Positions 32,002 through 40,851 of a stretch of DNA of 64,000 nt are shown in pieces. The position numbers and the translations under genes were made by a program. Location: NCBI RefSeq assembly GCF_000156175.1, contig NZ_GG692710.1, positions 326,706 through 390,705 on the forward strand, written 5' to 3'. The stretch comes from Collinsella intestinalis DSM 13280. GTDB lineage: Bacteria; Actinomycetota; Coriobacteriia; Coriobacteriales; Coriobacteriaceae. Under the pieces are notes generated by a model, which worked only from the letters and a program-made list of their open reading frames with translations, searched no databases and was not told the DNA's origin. How positions within the stretch are numbered: position 1 is the first letter of the stretch; every line of letters starts with the position of its first letter.

Positions 32002-32336
32002 GCCTTATTGCCACGGAGAGCGTGACCGTGATCACCCCGAGTGTCGATCGCGACGAGCTCGGCGAGCCGCTCGTGGGCGAGCCGAAGCGCGAGGAGGTGG
32101 ACGGCGTGGTCGTGTGCCCCGGCCCCACCTCAGACTTGGACGCCACGCGCCCCGAGGGGGTGAGGGTCGCCTTCTCGGTCTTCTTTCCCAAGGGCTACGG
32201 CGCGGACCTTCGCGGATGCTCGGTCGTCGTACGCGGCGTCACCTGCGAGGTCGTCGGTTGGCCGCAGCGCTACGCGGACGAGCACGCTCCGGGCGAGCTG
32301 AACATGGTCGCCGAGGTGGTGGCAGTGGATGGCTAG
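31998..32336 (+). CDS. Head closure (stopper) protein
   Basis: A 112-residue beta-rich protein starting at TTG overlapping the connector stop, with GAGGGGGGAG upstream. SVTVITPSVDRDELGEPL and GCSVVVRGVTCEVVGWPQRY are typical of stopper proteins that close the DNA exit. Assignment by composition and order. Confidence 0.65.
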   Translation: MSLIATESVTVITPSVDRDELGEPLVGEPKREEVDGVVVCPGPTSDLDATRPEGVRVAFSVFFPKGYGADLRGCSVVVRGVTCEVVGWPQRYADEHAPGELNMVAEVVAVDG

Positions 32337-32574
32337 CTGCAAGTGCAGGTTCCGCTGGAAGCGGTGGAGGCGGTCCGGATACCGGGAAGTGCTCAACTCA
32401 GCCGCCGTGCAGTCACTCGTCCGCTCCAAGGCGCGCGAGCTGCAGGCGGCTCGGGAGGGCAGCGAGGTCATCACCATCAAAGGCAAGCTCGCCCACGGGT
32501 GCCTCGTCAGGCCGATCAAGGTTGACGGAAAGACTCCCGATTGGTCGCGCTCAAAGAAACGCGGCAAGCGTTAG
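32329..32574 (+). CDS. Small basic tail-completion protein
   Basis: An 81-residue basic protein in the place where siphoviruses carry an HK97 gp10-like tail component. It is shorter than the family (usually 110-150), so the role is tentative. Confidence 0.6.
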   Translation: MASCKCRFRWKRWRRSGYREVLNSAAVQSLVRSKARELQAAREGSEVITIKGKLAHGCLVRPIKVDGKTPDWSRSKKRGKR

Positions 32575-32582
32575 GAGGCGCT

Positions 32583-32924
32583 ATGGACGTGGAGAGAACC
32601 GTGGCGAAGCGCCTCATGGACGCCACGGGAATCAAGGTCTTCCTTGAGGTGCCGAGGGACGCGCCGGGAGAGTTCATTTCCGTGGAGCTCACCGGCGGCA
32701 ACGGCCTCGGCTTCGGCGCTCAGGCGTTCGTCGCCGTGTACTCGTGGGCTCCCACGAGGAGGCGCGCGGCGGAGATGGCTGGGCTCGTTGAGCTGGCCGT
32801 GCCGATGCTCCTGGGCGAGGAGAACATCTTCGACGCCTTCCCGGACGGAACGTACCGCCTCCCAGACCCCGCCACCGGCGGCGCCAGATACAGGACGAAC
32901 GTGAACCTTACGATTTTCGAGTGA
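32583..32924 (+). CDS. Tail terminator-like protein
   Basis: A 113-residue protein in the tail-terminator position (VAKRLMDATGIKVFLEVPRD; RRRAAEMAGLVELAVPMLL; YRTNVNLTIFE). TAGGAGGCGCT precedes the ATG at 32583. The fold is inferred from order and secondary structure pattern. Confidence 0.65.
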   Translation: MDVERTVAKRLMDATGIKVFLEVPRDAPGEFISVELTGGNGLGFGAQAFVAVYSWAPTRRRAAEMAGLVELAVPMLLGEENIFDAFPDGTYRLPDPATGGARYRTNVNLTIFE

Positions 32925-32935
32925 AAGGGGCCGTC

Positions 32936-33517
32936 ATGGCCAAGACAGTCGCAACCAAGAACAACGCCGACAACGTCAGCTCCTCCAAGGGCGTGAAGGG
33001 CGGTTACATCTTCTCCGCCCCGGTCGGCACGGAGTTGCCGAAGGACATCAAGACGCCGCTCAACGTGGCGTTCAAGGTGCTCGGCTACATCTCCTCGGAC
33101 GGCTACAAGGAGACGATCGACAGCGATTCCGAGGACATTCTGGATATGAACGGCGAGCTCTTGGACTCGCCCAAGACCTCCCGCGTCGAATCCGGCCAAG
33201 TCACCTTCGCCGAGATCAAGGCCGAGACGTTGAAGATCCAGTACGGAGAGAAGAACGTCACCGACGAGAACGGAATCATCACCGTCCACCACAACGGCGA
33301 TTCCGAGACCATCCGCAGCTACGTTCTCGAATTGGTGCTGAAGAACGGTCGCCGCTGGCGCAAGGTCATCCCCAAGGGCAAGTCAGACGAGTTGGACGAG
33401 CTCAACCTCGCCATCGGCGAGCTCTGCGCACGCCCCATCACCATCAAGTACCTGAGCGACGAGAGCGGCGACACCTGCGTCGACTTCATCGAGTCCACCG
33501 AGACGGAGGCGATGTAG
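32936..33517 (+). CDS. Major tail (tube) protein
   Basis: A 193-residue protein with features of siphovirus tube proteins: VKGGYIFSAPVGTELPKD, GYISSDGYKETIDSDSEDI and ESGQVTFAEIKAETLKIQYG. It forms the tail tube around the tape measure. AAAGGGGCCGTC precedes the ATG at 32936; an upstream in-frame GTG is not favoured. Confidence 0.9.
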   Translation: MAKTVATKNNADNVSSSKGVKGGYIFSAPVGTELPKDIKTPLNVAFKVLGYISSDGYKETIDSDSEDILDMNGELLDSPKTSRVESGQVTFAEIKAETLKIQYGEKNVTDENGIITVHHNGDSETIRSYVLELVLKNGRRWRKVIPKGKSDELDELNLAIGELCARPITIKYLSDESGDTCVDFIESTETEAM

Positions 33518-33518
33518 C

Positions 33519-33809
33519 GTGAACCCGGTCACTTTCACCATCGAGGGCGTCGAGGGCGAATTCACCTGCGACGCGGACGTCGTGCGCAGCTACAAGACCG
33601 CAAAGCAGCTCGCGAAATCGGAAGAGGATTTCAGCGTTGCCTTCGACGTGATGGAGCGCATCTTCGGCGGCAGGGACGAGGAGTACATCGACCGTCTTGG
33701 CGGGGACGTCACGTGCATCCAGACCCTGCTCGGCAAGGCCATCGAGGCGTGTGGTGCAAAAAACTCGCAGGCTTCGTCTCCTGCCTCGAAGGGAGCAGGG
33801 GCGAAGTAA
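33519..33809 (+). CDS. Tail assembly chaperone gpG
   Basis: A 96-residue protein in the gpG position between the tube and tape-measure genes (VTFTIEGVEGEFTCDADVVRS; YKTAKQLAKSEEDFSVAFDVM). It coats the tape measure during tail assembly. The GTG start follows the tube stop directly. Close to its end it carries the A-AAA-AAC slippery site that gives the longer gpGT form. Confidence 0.9.
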   Translation: MNPVTFTIEGVEGEFTCDADVVRSYKTAKQLAKSEEDFSVAFDVMERIFGGRDEEYIDRLGGDVTCIQTLLGKAIEACGAKNSQASSPASKGAGAK

Positions 33810-34159
33810 TCGCCGACTTCCAACAGTATTACGGCATCTCGCTCCCATTGGAGGGCGAGGTGCCTGATTTGGAGAGGATGTCCCTTCTCTGGTACCAGCT
33901 CCCCGCCCAGTCGCGCACGGCAAGGGCGCAGGAGCCCTCGAACGAATGGGGCGTCGCCGAGTACCTGCTCTGGCGAATCGAGTTCAACCAGCGGCATCTG
34001 ATCTGGGCGCTGTCGAACGACCCGAAGAACCCCGCACCAGCACCGGAACCACTCATGAACCCGGCGAAGCTCGCAGAGGCTCATGCCAACAGGGACCTGG
34101 CGCTCGACGCGCGCGGGGAGATCGACGAAATATTGGGAATGGGGGTGGACCATGGCTGA
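33519..34159 (+). CDS. gpGT tail assembly chaperone made by -1 frameshift
   Basis: The second frame (-1 relative to gpG) is open from before the slippery site at 33758-33764 to 34159 and has no own ribosome binding site. After slippage the protein reads ...CGAKK-LAGFVSCLEGSRG and continues with FQQYYGISLPLEGEV and EYLLWRIEFNQRHLIWAL. The fused product is about 213 residues. gpGT recruits the tube protein to the tape measure; a fixed ratio of the two forms is needed in lambda-like phages. Confidence 0.9.
33758..33806 (+). promoter_or_regulatory. Programmed -1 ribosomal frameshift signal
   Basis: A-AAA-AAC at 33758-33764 lies in the gpG frame as gcA AAA AAC. Seven bases later a stem-loop begins: CTTCGTC (33772-33778) and CCTGC (33780-33784) pair with GCAGG and GGCGAAG (33795-33806), with one bulged T. 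The gpG stop TAA follows at 33807-33809. Confidence 0.92.
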
Positions 34160-36467
34160 CGTGGGCTCCGCATACGTGACGCTCATGCCCTCCATGAGGG
34201 GCTTCGCAAACGACATCAAGGCGCAGTTCGGACAGGCCGGAAACGAGGGAGGAAAGTCCTTCGGAAGCGGCCTGACCGCAGGAATCATCGGTGGCAGCGG
34301 CGCCGCCAAGTCCGCCCTTTCCTCCATAGGAGGGGCCGCCGCGACGGCCGGGAAGCTCGCGGTTGCGGGCCTCGGGGCGGTTACAGGCGCCGTCACGGCC
34401 GTAGGCGGTGCGGCCCTCGGCGCATATGCGGACTACGAGCAGCTGTCCGGCGGCGTCGAGACGCTTTTCGGATCGTCCGCCTCGACCTTGAAGGGTTACG
34501 CCGACGAGGCCTACCGCACCGCCGGCATGAGCGCCAACCAGTACATGACGCAGGCCACCAGCTTCGCCGCCTCACTCGTGCAGTCTGTGGGCGGAGACAC
34601 CGCCAAGGCGGCGGAGTACGCCAACATGGCCATGGTCGACATGTCGGACAACGTCAACAAGATGGGCTCCGACATGCAGAGCGTGCAGGATGCCTACCAG
34701 GGGTTCGCGAAGCAGAACTTCACGATGCTGGACAACCTCAAGCTCGGTTACGGCGGCACGAAGGAGGAGATGCAGCGCCTCATCGCGGACGCCAACAAGC
34801 TCCGCTCCGAGCAGGGCAAGACCGCCGACCTCACCATCGAGTCCTACGCCGACATCGTGGAGGCCATCCACACGGTGCAGGAGGAGATGGGAATCACCGG
34901 CACCACCGCCAAGGAGGCGTCCACCACCATCTCCGGCTCCATCGGCATGGCCAAGGCCGCGTGGACGAACTTCCTCACGGGCCTCGGGCGCGACGACGTG
35001 GATTTCAGCCAGCTCACGAACCAGCTTCTGGAATCCATAGGCGCCGTGGCCAAGAACGTGGCGCCCCGCGTCGCGATAATCGGCAAGAGCATAATTCAGG
35101 CCTTCCCCTCGGTGCTCTCGGGCCTTGGCTCCGTGCTGGCGCCCATCGTCTCGGAGGCGCTTGCAACCGCATGGAACATCGCCGTTCAGGGCGTTTCCGG
35201 CCTCGGCATCAGCCTCCCGCCCGTGGACGCATCGCAGTTCATGGCCGCGTTCCGGCTAGTCGGCGCGTTCGTCTCGACGGTAATAGGCGGAATCAAGGGT
35301 GCGATATCGACGATATCCTCCGCCTTCGCCCCTGCCGCCGCGGCCATCCAATCGGCGATGGCCCCGGTCATCGGCCAAGTGGCCTCCGTTCTCATGCCCG
35401 CTTTGACTGCTCTTGGTGCGGCGCTGGGGAACCTTGCCGTCGCAGTGCTTCCGGTCATCTCCGCCGCGATTCAGGCAATCGCGCCCATCATCGCATCGAT
35501 TATCGGCCACGTGGTTTCCCTCGGCTCCGCGATTGCGAACGCAGTGACGCCGGTGATCATCGCAATGGCGAACGTGGTGCAGGCGACGCTCCCAGTTATC
35601 CAGGGCCTTTTCCAGACGTTCGGCGATTACATCCGGGGAATCATTGACGCCGTGTTCCCCCATATCGAGGCGATAGTTACCACGGCTATGAACGTAATTA
35701 GCTCGGTCATCTCGACGGTCCTCGCGTTCATCTCTGGAGACTGGTCCGGTGTCTGGAACGGCATCTTCAACATCCTTGACTCCATCTGGAGCGGGATGGT
35801 CTCGATAGTGCAGACCTATATCGGGTTGGTGAGCGGGGCCATCGATTCCGCGCTCGGCTTCATCCAGGGAGTCTGGAACGCGGCGTGGAGCGCTCTGGGG
35901 AACTTCCTCGACAGCGCATGGAACGGGATCGTTAGCGCGGTGAGCGGTGGCAGTGAGCAAGTCATGTCCGTCCTCGGGAACCTTCCGAGCAAAATCATCG
36001 GCATCTTCGCGGGCGCCGGAAGCTGGCTCATCGATTCCGGCCGAGCCCTTCTCAAGGGCTTCGCTGACGGCGTTATGGGTGCGGTCGGATGGGTTGGAGA
36101 CCAGATCTCCGGGGCACTTGGCAAAATCCGAGGGCTTTTCCCGTTCTCACCGGCCAAGGAAGGTCCTTTCTCCGGGCGCGGCTACACGACGTATTCCGGA
36201 AAGGCGCTCATGCGCGACTGGGCGAGGGGCATGGCATCGGAGGAGTCTGCGGTCAGGAAGACCGTCAAATCCGCCCTCGGTGGGGCGAGCGCGATGCTCT
36301 CCGCCGGTGTGTCCGTCTCCGGTGCCCCCGCATCTGCGGCGACGGGCGGCAATGTGTACATCACCGTCGACGGCAGGCAGGTCGACGCGGACCAGCGTAT
36401 CAGGCGTGCCGTTGAGGTCATCGTATCCGCTGCGGACAGGGCCAGCTCGTCAAGGAAGGGGTGGTAG
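34152..36467 (+). CDS. Tape measure protein
   Basis: A 771-residue protein rich in Ala, Gly, Ser and Ile with long hydrophobic helical stretches (about 90-125 and 390-520), normal for tape measures. The N-terminal YEQLSGGVETLFGSSA and GMSANQYMTQA segments are TP901-type tape measure signatures. Length sets tail length; 771 residues suggests a tail near 115 nm by the usual 0.15 nm per residue rule. It overlaps the gpGT end by 8 bases. Confidence 0.95.
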   Translation: MADVGSAYVTLMPSMRGFANDIKAQFGQAGNEGGKSFGSGLTAGIIGGSGAAKSALSSIGGAAATAGKLAVAGLGAVTGAVTAVGGAALGAYADYEQLSGGVETLFGSSASTLKGYADEAYRTAGMSANQYMTQATSFAASLVQSVGGDTAKAAEYANMAMVDMSDNVNKMGSDMQSVQDAYQGFAKQNFTMLDNLKLGYGGTKEEMQRLIADANKLRSEQGKTADLTIESYADIVEAIHTVQEEMGITGTTAKEASTTISGSIGMAKAAWTNFLTGLGRDDVDFSQLTNQLLESIGAVAKNVAPRVAIIGKSIIQAFPSVLSGLGSVLAPIVSEALATAWNIAVQGVSGLGISLPPVDASQFMAAFRLVGAFVSTVIGGIKGAISTISSAFAPAAAAIQSAMAPVIGQVASVLMPALTALGAALGNLAVAVLPVISAAIQAIAPIIASIIGHVVSLGSAIANAVTPVIIAMANVVQATLPVIQGLFQTFGDYIRGIIDAVFPHIEAIVTTAMNVISSVISTVLAFISGDWSGVWNGIFNILDSIWSGMVSIVQTYIGLVSGAIDSALGFIQGVWNAAWSALGNFLDSAWNGIVSAVSGGSEQVMSVLGNLPSKIIGIFAGAGSWLIDSGRALLKGFADGVMGAVGWVGDQISGALGKIRGLFPFSPAKEGPFSGRGYTTYSGKALMRDWARGMASEESAVRKTVKSALGGASAMLSAGVSVSGAPASAATGGNVYITVDGRQVDADQRIRRAVEVIVSAADRASSSRKGW

Positions 36468-36470
36468 GCC

Positions 36471-38792
36471 ATGGGTCGCACATACACGGGGGAGGTGCAG
36501 GTATCTGGTAGAAACCGTTGGTACCGCGCCTTCATCGACACATACAGTGTAACGAGCGTCAACGACACCACGGCTCGCGTCTCCATCGGCGTGGCACTTG
36601 AGGCGAAGTACATCGCGCAATATGGCGTGCGCCTCGAGGCCTATGTGAACGGTCGGTGCGTGGCGGGCCAGGACGTCGTTCTGAACAACTACGGCGACTG
36701 GGGGAGGGCAGCCACGCTTGCGCCCCTCAACGTCGACGTACCGAGGAACGGAAGCTCTTGGAACTGCTCCGTGCAGGTCCGCGCCTACGGCAAGACCGTC
36801 AACGGGTACGGCTCGGCGGGTGGAGACGTCTGGGCGACCGCCTACATGGGCATCCCGCAGCGCGGTTACTCGAAGCCGAACCCGCCGAAGGGCTGCTCTT
36901 TCGTCCGCGTGTCCGACAACCAGCAAAAGCTGTCCTGGCAGGGCGATTACACCGACATGAACGGCGCTAAGCCCTGGGCCGGTGTGTACGTCGACCGCAG
37001 GACGGATGACGGAAACTGGGTGAACATCGCGGACCTGCCATGGGACGTCACCAACTACACCGATAACTCAACCTCCTCTAACCATAAGTACGAGTACCGC
37101 CTGTGCGCCCATGGGCCGGGCGGGAACTCCAACCACGTGTCCTGCGGCACTACCTACACCACGCCCGCCGCCCCGTCCAAGGTGGAGGCGGTCAAGACGG
37201 GCAACAGCTCCGTGCGCCTCGTGATCCACGACGCGGCGGGCTATGCCCAGGGCCATGAGGCGCAGAGGTCAACTGATGGCGGCAAGAACTGGGCGGCGTT
37301 CAGCGGGACTCACGGCACATCGGGCGGCAAGGCGGTCATTGACGACGCATCTGCGCCGGCGGGCAGCGTGGTATACCGAGTCCGTGCCCACCGGACCAGC
37401 CCCAACGCGCTGAACTCCGGCTGGAGGACCTCTAACTCCGTCATGACCGTGATGCCCCCTAAGGCGCCCGCCGTCTCGGGCGTCGCGGCATCCTACGCCA
37501 CGGGCTCCGCACTCACCGTCAAATGGACTCCAAACCACCCGGACGGTACCAAGCAGAGCGCGGCGCAGGTCGAGATCACCGGGCCTTCGACCGTGACCGA
37601 GGACATCACCGGCGTGGCGACGATCCTTACGCTCAGGTGCAACCAGAAGGGCTCTTGGCGCATCCGCGTGCGCACGAAGGGCCTGCACTCCGATTGGGGC
37701 GCGTGGTCGTCCTACGTCCCGTTCGTTGTCGCCGACCTGCCGCAGGCGTGGGTGGCCAACCCGGGCGTTGACGGAGCCCTTATAGACAGCGCGCCTCTCA
37801 CCGTGGAGGTGAGCGCCTCCGACGAGACGGGCATCGCGTCCGCCACGCTCTCGCTCACCCGCCCAGACGGCACGGTGGTGGGCAGTGTGGACGTAACCGA
37901 CCTCCGTCCCGTGCCCATCGGCTCTTACGAGGCCCTTGAGAACGGCGTGACATACACGCTCACGCTTCACGTGCGGGGTGGCTCCGGCCTCACGACGTCG
38001 GCCAAGCGTACATTCAAGACGCATTGGAGCGAGCCCGCCATCCCGGTTATCGAGGTGACGGACGACGGCAACCTCGCCTGCCACGTCATGGCCAAGAACG
38101 GCACCTCCGCCTACATGGTCGAGGATTCCACACTGATCGGCCCCATGGCCTGCGAGGACGGCGAGCTGTCCATGCTCGGCACTATCATGTTCGAGGACGG
38201 CGAGCTCGTCTTGGGCGACGCCGCGAAGTGCGTGTCGTTCGATGTCGAGCGCGTCATGTCCGACGGCACCTCGTCCAAGGTCGCCGTCGGCATCCTCGAT
38301 GCGCAGGAGGCCATCGACCGCATCCCGCCCCTCAATGAGCCGTTCCGCTACCGCGTGACCGGCTACGCGGAGTCGGGCACGTCCTCGCGCTCCGAGGTGG
38401 AGGCCCACATGCCCTCCAGGGGCATGGCTCTCAACTTCGGCGTCGACGGTTCCGAGGTGCTGATCCTCAACAGCGGCACCTACTCGCAATCGAGTAAGCG
38501 CAGCGTGAGCACGTTCCACTTCGCCGACGGAGGGGAGAACGGGCACCTGCCCGCGTCCTACCCGCTCGACGAGCAGGACGTGTCCACGTCTGTGAGCTTC
38601 GACCTCCTGCGGTCCGATTACGACGCGTTCAGGCGAATCATGGCCGAGCACTGGCACGGCTGGTGGCGCGGCCACTGCGGCGAGAGGGCGTTCGGCCCCA
38701 TGGAGTTCCAGAGCTCCATCAAGAAGCCTGGTATCTTCAGCTGCTCGGCGAACGTGACGCACGACGTGTTCGAGGAGCCCGCCAATGGCTGA
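36471..38792 (+). CDS. Tail protein with FN3-like repeats
   Basis: A 773-residue protein. Several FN3-like modules are visible (PAAPSKVEAVKTGNSSVRLVI; PKAPAVSGVAASYATGSALTV), and the last 100 residues resemble a distal-tail-like end (SKRSVSTFHFADGG; SFDLLRSDYDAFRRIMAEHW). It probably forms part of the tail tip and may contact host surface sugars. It overlaps the next gene by 8 bases. Confidence 0.8.
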   Translation: MGRTYTGEVQVSGRNRWYRAFIDTYSVTSVNDTTARVSIGVALEAKYIAQYGVRLEAYVNGRCVAGQDVVLNNYGDWGRAATLAPLNVDVPRNGSSWNCSVQVRAYGKTVNGYGSAGGDVWATAYMGIPQRGYSKPNPPKGCSFVRVSDNQQKLSWQGDYTDMNGAKPWAGVYVDRRTDDGNWVNIADLPWDVTNYTDNSTSSNHKYEYRLCAHGPGGNSNHVSCGTTYTTPAAPSKVEAVKTGNSSVRLVIHDAAGYAQGHEAQRSTDGGKNWAAFSGTHGTSGGKAVIDDASAPAGSVVYRVRAHRTSPNALNSGWRTSNSVMTVMPPKAPAVSGVAASYATGSALTVKWTPNHPDGTKQSAAQVEITGPSTVTEDITGVATILTLRCNQKGSWRIRVRTKGLHSDWGAWSSYVPFVVADLPQAWVANPGVDGALIDSAPLTVEVSASDETGIASATLSLTRPDGTVVGSVDVTDLRPVPIGSYEALENGVTYTLTLHVRGGSGLTTSAKRTFKTHWSEPAIPVIEVTDDGNLACHVMAKNGTSAYMVEDSTLIGPMACEDGELSMLGTIMFEDGELVLGDAAKCVSFDVERVMSDGTSSKVAVGILDAQEAIDRIPPLNEPFRYRVTGYAESGTSSRSEVEAHMPSRGMALNFGVDGSEVLILNSGTYSQSSKRSVSTFHFADGGENGHLPASYPLDEQDVSTSVSFDLLRSDYDAFRRIMAEHWHGWWRGHCGERAFGPMEFQSSIKKPGIFSCSANVTHDVFEEPANG

Positions 38793-39870
38793 CTGGAAGA
38801 AGAGGTTCTCAAGCTCATACCGCTTCATGCGCGTCTCAAGAGCGACCGGCGCCGAGGTCGAGCGGCTCCGCAACATCCGCACCGGCGGCACGCTCGAGTT
38901 CAATCAGGACTCCGATTACGAGACCGGCACCATCGACTACACGGGGGAACTGTCGCTCGGTGCCGACCTGCTGCGCGTGTACCTTGATGCCGCGTTCCAG
39001 GACGGCACGTCCGAGTCCATCGCCCTCGGCACCTTCATCGTGTCCGCGCCGAAGCGCGACAAGGTGGGCACCGTGGCGACGGGCAGCGCGAGGCTGTCCG
39101 GGCGGCTGCGCGAGGTCGCCGAGGACGAGTTCGACGGCCCCTTGACGGTCCCCGCCGGTACCAACGCGGTCTCCTACGCGGCGGGTCTGCTCCGATCCGC
39201 CGGCCTTGAGGTGGTCGCAGACCCATCGTCCTTCTCGCTCTCATCGACGTGGGCACTGGGCCTCGACAACTCCGGCGGCGGGATGGCGAAGAAGCTTGGG
39301 GCGGTCAACTGCCTGCTCGACCTCGCGGGATTCTCCCCGGCGAGGTGCGACGGTATGGGCAGGGTGATCTTGAGCAGGTATGTCGAGCCCGCCGACAGGC
39401 CGGTGGCCCTAGCGCTTGAGGAGGGCGCGTCCGCGCGGTTCGAGAACTCGGCGGTAGACGAGCGGGACATCGACGATGTGGCCAACGTGGTGCACGCCGT
39501 GTACGAGACGGCGGAGGAGACCGTCATAGGCACCGCCGTCGATTCCGACCCCGCCAGCGAGTTCTCCACGGTGAGTAGGGGATGGCGCAAGGCCAAGTCA
39601 TACACGTTCAGCGACCTGCCGGACGGCTCCACCCAGAAGGAGAGGCAGGCCGCCGCAGACGCCAAGGCCGCCGAGCTCCTGAGGACGCAGGCGTCCCCCA
39701 TCCGGCGCGTGACCGTGACTCACGTCCACGCTCCGGTGTCGGTGGGCGATGCGGTCGGCGTATCGTGGCCTAGCGCGCGCATCGAGGGCAAGTTCGCCAT
39801 CCGCAAGAGAACTCTCACGCTCGTGGGAGGATGCCCGATGGAGTTGGAGGTGCGCAGGTATGAACGGTGA
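38785..39870 (+). CDS. Baseplate/tail-tip protein
   Basis: A 361-residue protein starting with a beta-sandwich (FMRVSRATGAEVERLRNI; GTLEFNQDSDYETGTIDYTG) followed by domains resembling hub-type proteins (VVDERD-like DVANVVHAVYETAEETVIG; PIRRVTVTHVHAPVSVGDAV). It likely builds the central hub of the tail tip. Assignment by order and composition. Confidence 0.75.
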   Translation: MADWKKRFSSSYRFMRVSRATGAEVERLRNIRTGGTLEFNQDSDYETGTIDYTGELSLGADLLRVYLDAAFQDGTSESIALGTFIVSAPKRDKVGTVATGSARLSGRLREVAEDEFDGPLTVPAGTNAVSYAAGLLRSAGLEVVADPSSFSLSSTWALGLDNSGGGMAKKLGAVNCLLDLAGFSPARCDGMGRVILSRYVEPADRPVALALEEGASARFENSAVDERDIDDVANVVHAVYETAEETVIGTAVDSDPASEFSTVSRGWRKAKSYTFSDLPDGSTQKERQAAADAKAAELLRTQASPIRRVTVTHVHAPVSVGDAVGVSWPSARIEGKFAIRKRTLTLVGGCPMELEVRRYER

Positions 39871-40123
39871 CATCGAGTCGGAGATGATCGCGGCGGGCTC
39901 AGCCCTGGCCGGTATCTTCTGCGCCCCGCCATCGGAGTCCAGGCCGGTGCGCTTCGGCACGGTGGTCGCGGCGTCCGGGGCGAGGCTCGACGTGAGCGTC
40001 GGCGGTGCCACGCTCAAGGGCCTGTCCATGACGACATCGTGTTCCGGGGCTAAGGCGGGGGACAGGTGCATCGTCCACGCAGTAGGCCCCATCGCGGTGG
40101 TAACCGGAATCATCGCAAAGTGA
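39860..40123 (+). CDS. Small baseplate-associated protein
   Basis: An 87-residue protein with an OB-like, beta-rich pattern (RFGTVVAASGARLDVSVGGA; CIVHAVGPIAVVTGI). It lies inside the tail-tip operon and overlaps the upstream gene by 11 bases. Possible spike or hub component. Confidence 0.6.
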   Translation: MNGDIESEMIAAGSALAGIFCAPPSESRPVRFGTVVAASGARLDVSVGGATLKGLSMTTSCSGAKAGDRCIVHAVGPIAVVTGIIAK

Positions 40124-40133
40124 GGAGGTAAAG

Positions 40134-40838
40134 TTGCCTGACACTACAAAGGGAGCGGCCCTGCTCCTGAACGAGGCGGGGAACATCGACCGCGCGAGGA
40201 CCACGGACGGCACGGTCTACTACATCGAGTCCACCTTGGCCATGGATGCCGCCGAGGCCGCACAGACGGCCGCTGCGAATGCGAACACAGCGGCGGACAG
40301 GGCCGAGAAGGGCGAGACGAGCCGGGTGAGCGCCGAGAACGCGCGCGCCGCCGCCGAGAACGCGAGGGCGGCGGCCGAGTCCAAGCGCGCCGAGGCCGAG
40401 GCGGGCCGTGTGCAGGCGGAGTCCGAGCGCGCGAACGCCGAGAGGAAGCGCGTCTCCAACGAGGGCTCGCGGACATCTGCGGAGTCCACCCGCGTGCAGG
40501 AGCACAAGACGAGGGGCGAGCAGGTGGCGGCAGCAACATCGAATGCAAGCCAGTCCGCCGTCTCGGCAAATGCCGCAGCGGCTCTTGCGAACGACGCCGC
40601 CGCATATGCACGGATGGTCGCCTCCTCTCTGCAGCAGAGCGTTGTCGGTGACGAGAGGATAGCCGAGATGAGCGCGCAGATCGACATGCTCGCGTCCATG
40701 CTCGCCGACTCCACGGGGAAGTTCATCGTCATAAACGAGACGATATACGCGCCGAGCTCCAAGGCGTCCGTATCGGGCTCAACAATCACGCTCGCTTCGA
40801 CCTGCTCGGCGAGCGGCACGACTATCTACCTCGCCTAG
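40134..40838 (+). CDS. Coiled-coil tail fibre stem protein
   Basis: A 234-residue protein with a long Ala/Glu-rich heptad region (about 38-150) and a beta-rich tip (FIVINETIYAPSSKASVSGS). TTG start at 40134 is supported by GAGGAGG six bases before. The coiled coil suggests a trimeric fibre stem that carries the DGR-varied tip encoded next. Confidence 0.8.
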   Translation: MPDTTKGAALLLNEAGNIDRARTTDGTVYYIESTLAMDAAEAAQTAAANANTAADRAEKGETSRVSAENARAAAENARAAAESKRAEAEAGRVQAESERANAERKRVSNEGSRTSAESTRVQEHKTRGEQVAAATSNASQSAVSANAAAALANDAAAYARMVASSLQQSVVGDERIAEMSAQIDMLASMLADSTGKFIVINETIYAPSSKASVSGSTITLASTCSASGTTIYLA

Positions 40839-40851
40839 GAAAGGGGCAGCA

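Noticed and set aside
37269-38903. Leftward frame of more than 500 codons opposite the FN3 tail gene
   Set aside because: His/Arg/Val-rich composition typical of antisense shadow; the rightward gene has clear modules and correct overlaps.
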